Source: CAZFHA01 sp964518595
Lineage (GTDB): Bacteria; Bacillota; Clostridia; Saccharofermentanales; Saccharofermentanaceae
DNA: 19,439 nt
Reading direction: 5' to 3'
Assembly: GCA_964518595.1 (NCBI GenBank)
Contig: CAZFHA010000032.1
Location: 1-19,439 of the forward strand
Positions 14,568 through 19,439 of this stretch are shown here, piece by piece. How positions within the stretch are numbered: the stretch's first letter is position 1; each line of letters opens with the position of its first letter. The notes below the pieces were generated by a model. The model saw only the letters and a program-made list of their open reading frames with translations. It was not told the origin of the DNA and did not search any database. The position numbers and the translations under genes are program-made.

Positions 14568-15833
14568 TTAAGAACCCATTAACCGACAAATATCATCCAT
14601 CTCCCGCGGAAGGTCTGCAGATAAAACTAAGCAGCCCTCTGAGGTAATGAGAACATCTTCCTCAATTCTGAAGCCAGTCCCCCATTCCGGAACATAAATC
14701 CCTGGTTCCACGGTAACAACCATTCCGGCTTCTAAGCTAACCTCACGCCCCACAATATCATGAACATCCATACCCATATGATGAGAAACATTATGCCAGT
14801 AATACTCATCAATTCGACTTTCCTTCTTTTCATCATCGGCAATAAGTCCTAGCTCCACCAGCCACTTACCGGCTTCTTGACGAACAATCTGGTTGACCTC
14901 AACCAGATTAATACCCGGACGAAGAGCGGCAAAAGCGATCTCTTGGCAGGCACGAACGGCTTCATACAATTTCTTCTGTTTGTCAGAAAAAACACCACTG
15001 GCAGGAAAAACACGAGATATATCAGCGCAAAGTCCGGCCACTCGTCCACCCACATCAATCTGAATCAGACGATCTTTCTCCAGCACCCCTACAGGATTCA
15101 TGTGATGCAGGCAAAGAGCATTATCTCCGGCAGCAAAAATCGACGGAAATGCAGGTATCAGACATCCGCGTCTTGCCAACGCATAGTTGAAGCGAGCAGA
15201 GAGTTCCAATTCAGTGACTCCCGGCCTGATTGCTTCTGCCATCTCCCGAATAGCCAAGTCTGTAAGAGCTATACTCTTTTTAATCATTTCAATTTCAATG
15301 GGTTGCTTTACTCTCCGAAGTACGGAAAAATGCTTTGCCAAATCAATCCGGTCATATTCTTGACCTAAAGAAAGAACTCTTTTCTGAAAGGCCTTTCCAG
15401 GACCATAAGCCAGCCCCTCTTCTAAGGCAATATGAATGCTACTATCAGCTAAGAAAGGCGTAATATATGTGTCCAGCTCGGACAAGTAGAGAATCTCCTC
15501 ACAGCTGGAAAGCTTACTTGCTTCCTCTTTCGTCAGCCGCTTCCCTACCCAACGCTCGCGATGAGCATCATAGGGCTGCACAAATAGGCGTGTCTCCGCT
15601 TTTCCCTCTGCTGATTTGTACAGAACCAGGACAGAATCCTCTTGTTCAATACCTGTTAAGTAATAGAAATTGCGGTTAGCAAAAAAAGGATAATCATTAT
15701 CCGCCGACATCTTAACTACGGCTCCAGCAAAAACTACCACAATGGTATTACAAGGCAGTCTTTCCAAAAGTCTTTTGCGGTTCCCACTAAAAAAATCAGC
15801 CGGCAGATAAATCTCTCTCACATCTTCCATCAT
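14568..15833 (-). CDS. pepP: Xaa-Pro aminopeptidase (M24B family)
   Basis: A 421-residue metallopeptidase that removes N-terminal residues preceding proline. An AMP_N domain (about 5-150, including FFANRNFYYLTGIEQEDSVL) precedes the pita-bread fold (about 180-415). The five metal ligands are visible: D260 (QIDVGG), D271 (CADISRVFP), H351 (SHHMGMDVHD), E376 (VEPGIYVP) and E391 (FRIEED). All are present, so it should be active. ATG 15833 lacks a close SD; GGGGG stands about 16 nt upstream. It is coupled to the hydrolase gene downstream. Confidence 0.95.
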   Translation of the reverse strand: MMEDVREIYLPADFFSGNRKRLLERLPCNTIVVVFAGAVVKMSADNDYPFFANRNFYYLTGIEQEDSVLVLYKSAEGKAETRLFVQPYDAHRERWVGKRLTKEEASKLSSCEEILYLSELDTYITPFLADSSIHIALEEGLAYGPGKAFQKRVLSLGQEYDRIDLAKHFSVLRRVKQPIEIEMIKKSIALTDLAIREMAEAIRPGVTELELSARFNYALARRGCLIPAFPSIFAAGDNALCLHHMNPVGVLEKDRLIQIDVGGRVAGLCADISRVFPASGVFSDKQKKLYEAVRACQEIAFAALRPGINLVEVNQIVRQEAGKWLVELGLIADDEKKESRIDEYYWHNVSHHMGMDVHDIVGREVSLEAGMVVTVEPGIYVPEWGTGFRIEEDVLITSEGCLVLSADLPREMDDICRLMGS

Positions 15834-15938
15834 ATATCAAAATTGGTGTATCCCCCGATACCCCGTCTCCTCTCTTTACTTACAAATTTAGCATTTACTG
15901 TCCCTTACCCACTACTTAGAGCCATGGAGCAGAAAAAT

Positions 15939-15965
15939 ATTATAGTAATCTTAACGCTAAACGCT
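15939..15965 (-). promoter_or_regulatory. Candidate -10 and short tandem repeat upstream of pepP
   Basis: The 150-base gap between the desaturase stop and pepP holds a minus-strand TATAAT (15944-15939) without a clear -35. Just upstream, AGCGTT is repeated at 7-bp period (AACGCTAAACGCT on the plus strand, 15953-15965). No terminator for the desaturase gene is evident. Confidence 0.35.
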
Positions 15966-15984
15966 CCAGAGTACAAGTTTCATC

Positions 15985-17580
15985 CTACTTTAAGGCTTTT
16001 ATAATCTTATCAGCCGCCAGCTTACCCGTTAATATAGAGATAGGAAATCCTGAAGGTGAAAATGTCCACTGCCCAGCCTGAAAAACCTGAGGAAAAGGCG
16101 TTTTCACAGCTTGAGCTACCTTAATCATCTTGTGGACAGCAGGCAGCTCAGAGGCGGTCATATCCCATCCGGTAATAGCCCCTCCACTATTCCCACTAAA
16201 TCTCTCAATCGTTAAGGGCGTGGCAGTAAAGCAAGTTTTTAGCTTTGTGGTAAGCTGAGGATAAAGCTTTTCTTCCAAGATTTGAGGGATTAAGCTTTGA
16301 CCTAAGGCTTTAAAGTCTTCATAAAGTCCCACATCAGCCAAATGTCTAGTTAGAGAATAATCAAATAAACAACTAACCAATAAAGCTGACTTACCCGGCG
16401 GGGTCAAGGAAGAGTCATGAAGCCCCGGTGATGCAATTTCATAGGTAGTAAAGTGGAAGTACTGTTTCACCCAGTCCATAAGTCTATTTTTATCTTTAGT
16501 ATAGTTCCCATCTGTATCCCTGATTGCAGCTAAAGAGACACTAGACTGTCCTTTAATTTCCGGTGTATAAAAAATATGCCCTCCGGCTCTCTGGCGCAAA
16601 TAATGTTCATCTGCATCTAAAAGCAAGTAGCAACTGAAAATAGAATCTCCTCCGGCAGTTTCTTTAATGGATTTATATTTCAGGCTAAAGCGCTTCCGTT
16701 CTTTCTTACTTAATTGATCTTTGGGGTACAGATCATATAGCCTTTTGCTATCTGCCGCCCAGAGCAAATTTTTAAAGGAGTAGGCATTGCCCTTCTGATC
16801 CATCGCCTGATGTGGAGTAACAAATTCAGCAATCTGGCTTTCAAGGAAAATTTCTCCACCATAATTTTTAATAAATGCCATCATTTCTTCCGGCACCTTA
16901 CCTGTTCCACCCTTAGGATAGAGATAGCCATTGTATTGACCAAAGTAACTTAAGGCAAAAAAAGCCGGGGTTCCGCGAAAAAAATGTTGGGTAATCACAT
17001 CAATAAGTGCCTGATTCTGCGTAAATCTTAGTAAGTACTGTTCTATAGGCATTTGTAATTTATCAATTTTTCCCATAGTACCGAGATAACGAAAAAGCCA
17101 GGGTAATAGTACCGTTACATTGTATTTAGCATCGGTTTTATCATGGGAAAAAAGCGGATTGTCCACTTCATAAAGGACTTTCATATAGCGAATGGCTTGG
17201 TTGATTTCCTGCATAATTACTTGAATAGCGCTTTCTTCCTGAGGAAAGCAATCCGTTAAAAGCGCCTGATAACGTGTAAGACTATCCGGCTCATTCATCA
17301 GTAAGACTTGATCCTGAACCCCCACATAGACCGGATCAGGAACAAATTCGATGGGGAGCCCCAGCTGCCTGAGCATAGGCAAGACTGTGCCGGCATTTTC
17401 AAAAGCTCGAATTCCGCTATCCAAGGTAAATCCATCCCGACAAAAAGAATTAGCTAAGCCACCGATAGTAGCATTTTTCTCACACAAAGCCACCTTACAT
17501 CCGGATCGGCTTAAATAGGCCGCCCCTGTTAGGCCTGCAATTCCTCCCCCCACGACTAAAACGTCATAACTTTTTTCCAT
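15985..17580 (-). CDS. CrtN/CrtI-like FAD-dependent desaturase or isomerase
   Basis: A 531-residue FAD oxidoreductase of the phytoene desaturase / carotenoid isomerase / retinol saturase superfamily. The N-terminal Rossmann motif GGGIAGLTGAAYL starts at residue 11, with the ribose-binding E34 in CEKNATIGG. YPKGGTGKVPEEM (about 240) and the C-terminal GQWTFSPSGFPISILTGKLAADKI are typical of CrtI-type enzymes. No signal peptide is seen. The frame could begin at GTG 17583, but ATG 17580 has TAGGA 7 nt upstream. It is divergent from the glycosyltransferase/acyltransferase pair. The substrate may be a C30 carotenoid, but without a CrtM neighbour another polyene or lipid cannot be excluded. Confidence 0.87.
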   Translation of the reverse strand: MEKSYDVLVVGGGIAGLTGAAYLSRSGCKVALCEKNATIGGLANSFCRDGFTLDSGIRAFENAGTVLPMLRQLGLPIEFVPDPVYVGVQDQVLLMNEPDSLTRYQALLTDCFPQEESAIQVIMQEINQAIRYMKVLYEVDNPLFSHDKTDAKYNVTVLLPWLFRYLGTMGKIDKLQMPIEQYLLRFTQNQALIDVITQHFFRGTPAFFALSYFGQYNGYLYPKGGTGKVPEEMMAFIKNYGGEIFLESQIAEFVTPHQAMDQKGNAYSFKNLLWAADSKRLYDLYPKDQLSKKERKRFSLKYKSIKETAGGDSIFSCYLLLDADEHYLRQRAGGHIFYTPEIKGQSSVSLAAIRDTDGNYTKDKNRLMDWVKQYFHFTTYEIASPGLHDSSLTPPGKSALLVSCLFDYSLTRHLADVGLYEDFKALGQSLIPQILEEKLYPQLTTKLKTCFTATPLTIERFSGNSGGAITGWDMTASELPAVHKMIKVAQAVKTPFPQVFQAGQWTFSPSGFPISILTGKLAADKIIKALK

Positions 17581-17606
17581 CACTACATCCTACCTAAAGC
17601 ACAAAT

Positions 17607-17612
17607 ATTATA
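17607..17612 (-). promoter_or_regulatory. Candidate -10 box of the desaturase gene
   Basis: TATAAT on the minus strand, about 27 bases upstream of ATG 17580. No good -35 is visible. Confidence 0.4.
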
Positions 17613-17635
17613 AATCCAGAACTAAGAAAGGAAAA

Positions 17636-17681
17636 TTTCACACATTTTCTTATTTCAAAAGCATCTTTCATAAATGTGAAA
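17636..17681. repeat. TTTCA/TGAAA inverted-repeat region between divergent genes
   Basis: TTTCACACATTT (17636-17647) faces AAATGTGAAA (from 17672), arms that match except for a 2-base insertion. Two more TTTCA copies lie between them (17653 and 17666). It sits between the start regions of the desaturase and glycosyltransferase genes, so it could be an operator shared by both. Confidence 0.4.
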
Positions 17682-17807
17682 AAAATTCCAGACTAGATTC
17701 TTATTGACTCTATAGCTATAATAAAGTAATTATCGCCAAAATAACAGTAACATCAGTTAAATTTTGCTCTGACCTGAAGATTATTGGTAAGGAAGTTTAA
17801 AATATAT

Positions 17808-18908
17808 ATGTTGGAATATGGACTAATCATGATTGTGCTTGGACTCATTTCCGGAGTCCTACTATTTTTGCGACACTCGGCCTTACCTAGGACCCTCTCT
17901 CCGGTCTGTTCAAAGACGATTTCGGTTATCATCCCGGCTAGAAATGAACAACATAACTTACCCAAGCTTTTAGAGGATCTTCGCCAGCAGGAGCCGGCAC
18001 CACTGGAGATAATTGTTGTGGACGATCAATCTGAAGACAATACAGCGGCTATAGCCCAAAACTATCGGGTCAAGCTAATTTCTATTACAGACAAACCGGC
18101 TGATTGGCTGGGGAAAAATTGGGCCTGCCATCAAGGTTCTCAAACTGCCCAAGGCGATATTTTGCTATTCTTAGACGCTGATGTCCGTCTGGCGCCGGGT
18201 GCACTACAGAAACTACGGCTGCTACAGGAATCTCAAAACCAAGTTATTTCTGTTCAGCCCTATCAACAGGTTCGGCGGTTTTACGAATATTTCTCTTTCT
18301 TTTTTGCCCTACTGCAGATTGCCGGTAATGGACTTAGCTTCATTAGCAGTCGCTTTCAAGTCAGTCTCTTTGGCCCTGTCATCTGCTTATCACGTTCTTG
18401 TTATGAAAAGTTAGGCGGTCACGAAAGTGTGCGTAATGAATTAGTAGAGGATCTGGCCTTAGGCAAAAGACTAAAGCAGCTGGGAATGCCCTTCTCCCTC
18501 TATTCTGGCGGTAAAGATGTTCAATATCGGATGTATGGCGATGGTTTGCGTAGCTTAATCCAAGGTTGGACGAAGAATTTTTCCACCGGAACCGGTCAAG
18601 CCTCTAAACTTCTTTTGCTACTCTCTATCCTTTGGCTGGGAGGCTGTACCACCGCTGTTGTAGCCTTTGGACGCAGTCTATTCAGTGGCAGCAGAACTTT
18701 CATAATTATATTTGGTCTTTTATATCTTCTCTGGCAGATTCATCTTTTATACGCTGCCAAAATCACCGGCAATTTTAAAAAAGGCTGGCTACTTCTTTTT
18801 CCCCTCTATAATGTAGTATTCTACCTATTGTTTATTCGCTCCCTCTACACCAGTTTGTTTCGCCGTAATGTTTTATGGAAAAATCGTATCATTAAGAAGA
18901 AGAGGTGA
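17808..18908 (+). CDS. CrtQ-like family 2 glycosyltransferase
   Basis: A 366-residue membrane-bound GT-A transferase. One membrane segment (about 4-22) precedes the catalytic domain: ISVIIPARNE, EIIVVDDQSEDNT (70-73 nucleotide-binding acids), GKNWACHQG, metal-binding DAD (123-125), VEDLALGKRL (catalytic region, about 213-222) and a QGW-type block. Three to four membrane helices follow (about 265-345). The WxGKxWACxQG....GD.LLFLDAD pattern is that of CrtQ, which glucosylates diaponeurosporenoate in staphyloxanthin synthesis. TTG 17784 is an alternative start, but GGAAG and ATG 17808 fit better. The stop overlaps the SD of the next gene. Confidence 0.87.
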   Translation: MLEYGLIMIVLGLISGVLLFLRHSALPRTLSPVCSKTISVIIPARNEQHNLPKLLEDLRQQEPAPLEIIVVDDQSEDNTAAIAQNYRVKLISITDKPADWLGKNWACHQGSQTAQGDILLFLDADVRLAPGALQKLRLLQESQNQVISVQPYQQVRRFYEYFSFFFALLQIAGNGLSFISSRFQVSLFGPVICLSRSCYEKLGGHESVRNELVEDLALGKRLKQLGMPFSLYSGGKDVQYRMYGDGLRSLIQGWTKNFSTGTGQASKLLLLLSILWLGGCTTAVVAFGRSLFSGSRTFIIIFGLLYLLWQIHLLYAAKITGNFKKGWLLLFPLYNVVFYLLFIRSLYTSLFRRNVLWKNRIIKKKR

Positions 18909-18911
18909 CCT

Positions 18912-19394
18912 GTGCCAATACTTGTGCTTCCCCCCCTACCAAGCCTGCTATTGTATACTGCTTTATGGATTATTTTTCAATTTGGTGCTGCTTTTATCGC
19001 CTTAAGAATCATACCAGACAGTTTTTACCGTTACGATAAAGGCATCTTCAAACCCTTTGCTTTCGAAAAAAACGGCCAGATATACCGCCGTCTTTTTCGG
19101 GTTCACCGTTGGAAGAAATATTTGCCGGATGGGGCGGCCATCAGTAAAAAAGGCTACCGCAAGAAAAAGCTGCCACCACCGCAACCGGATAATTTAGAAA
19201 AATTCTTATTAGAGTCCTGTCGGGCAGAAATGACTCACCTGATTGCTATTTTCCCCTTTTGGGTTTTTATCTTCATTGGTAGCCCGCTAATCGTAGTTTT
19301 AATGCTTATCTATGCCCTGCTAATCAACCTTCCCTGCATTATTGCTCAGCGTTATAATCGACCTAGACTTGCTCGGCTCTTAAGTAAATCATAA
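18912..19394 (+). CDS. CrtO-like glycosyl-carotenoid acyltransferase family protein
   Basis: A 160-residue membrane protein with a hydrophobic segment at about 9-33 and two more at about 110-145. WKKYLPDGAA (67-76), ESCRAEMTH (101-109) and NLPCIIAQRYNRPRL (139-153) follow the pattern of CrtO, the small enzyme (about 165 residues) that acylates glucosyl-diaponeurosporenoate in Staphylococcus. The start is GTG 18912 with AGAGG upstream; that SD overlaps the stop of the glycosyltransferase, so the two are translationally linked. The pairing with a CrtQ-like enzyme suggests sequential glycosylation and acylation of one lipid. Confidence 0.83.
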   Translation: MPILVLPPLPSLLLYTALWIIFQFGAAFIALRIIPDSFYRYDKGIFKPFAFEKNGQIYRRLFRVHRWKKYLPDGAAISKKGYRKKKLPPPQPDNLEKFLLESCRAEMTHLIAIFPFWVFIFIGSPLIVVLMLIYALLINLPCIIAQRYNRPRLARLLSKS

Positions 19395-19417
19395 CTGCCG
19401 GCTCAGCCGGCAGTTTG
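19394..19417 (+). terminator. Probable terminator after the CrtO-like gene
   Basis: ACTGCCGGC and GCCGGCAGT form a perfect 9-bp GC-rich stem with a TCA loop, beginning at the last base of the stop codon. Only three T follow, so termination may be weak. Confidence 0.55.
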
Positions 19418-19421
19418 TCCC

Positions 19422-19436
19422 GCCCCTATAAGGGGC
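19422..19436. repeat. Second small hairpin at the right edge
   Basis: GCCCCT and AGGGGC pair over 6 bp around an ATA loop, 7 bases after the previous hairpin. The window ends before its role can be judged; it may belong to a convergent unit to the right. Confidence 0.35.
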
Positions 19437-19439
19437 CAT

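Noticed and set aside
14877..15368. 163-codon plus-strand frame
   Set aside because: Antisense to the pepP catalytic domain, no SD and no domain; coding evidence is entirely on the other strand.
17704..17722. TTGACT plus TATAAT as a promoter for the glycosyltransferase gene
   Set aside because: The two hexamers are only 7 bp apart, far too close; TATAAT alone (17717-17722) may be used, but no -35 fits at 16-18 bp.
1..19439. CRISPR arrays, tRNA genes, insertion sequences or prophage genes
   Set aside because: No regularly spaced repeat array, cloverleaf-like sequence, transposase, integrase or terminal repeat was seen on either strand.

Overview
The window looks like a chromosomal segment from a moderately AT-rich Gram-positive-type bacterium (Bacillota, probably an anaerobic clostridial or related lineage). 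The grounds are purine-rich Shine-Dalgarno sites on nearly every gene, frequent TTG/GTG starts, lipoprotein PstS proteins, an ECF-type ThiT behind a TPP riboswitch, and a CrtQ/CrtO-like gene pair. No rRNA, tRNA, CRISPR, transposase or prophage gene is visible, and I do not name a genus.

Layout. (1) 1-6477, minus strand: a complete phosphate-uptake locus, read right to left as pstS1, terminator, pstS2, pstC, pstA, pstB, phoU and an OmpR-type response regulator cut by the left edge. Each pstS is preceded by an array of TTWACA-like hexamers at 11-bp period, with the same 13-bp gap to a -10-like box. This suggests two PhoP/PhoB-activated promoters, with the distal regulator gene closing an autoregulatory loop. 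PstC carries an extra membrane domain of about 160 residues at its N terminus. (2) 6493-7918: a small Smr-domain protein (minus) diverges from the rRNA pseudouridine synthase rsuA (plus); an 8-8-8 inverted repeat covers the smr -10 box, and rsuA may be transcribed leaderless. (3) 7935-12680, minus strand: guaB-greA-lysS-J-like membrane protein, a probable housekeeping operon. The guaB product is of the unusual type otherwise best known from the parasite Tritrichomonas foetus. (4) 12678-13531: thiT with its TPP riboswitch, a likely SD-sequestering hairpin and a strong terminator. (5) 13574-15833: pepP-type aminopeptidase followed by a membrane-anchored alpha/beta hydrolase. (6) 15985-19394: a CrtN/CrtI-like FAD desaturase (minus) divergent from a CrtQ-like glycosyltransferase and a CrtO-like acyltransferase (plus). 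This resembles the late half of staphyloxanthin-type biosynthesis, but no CrtM-type synthase is present in the window.

The observations most worth a second look are the extended PstC, the paired Pho boxes, the Tritrichomonas-type IMPDH, the J-like protein that lacks HPD, and the divergent carotenoid-like trio of unknown substrate. All gene-free stretches are under 300 bases; the longest (6894-7177) holds the smr leader and two divergent start regions.
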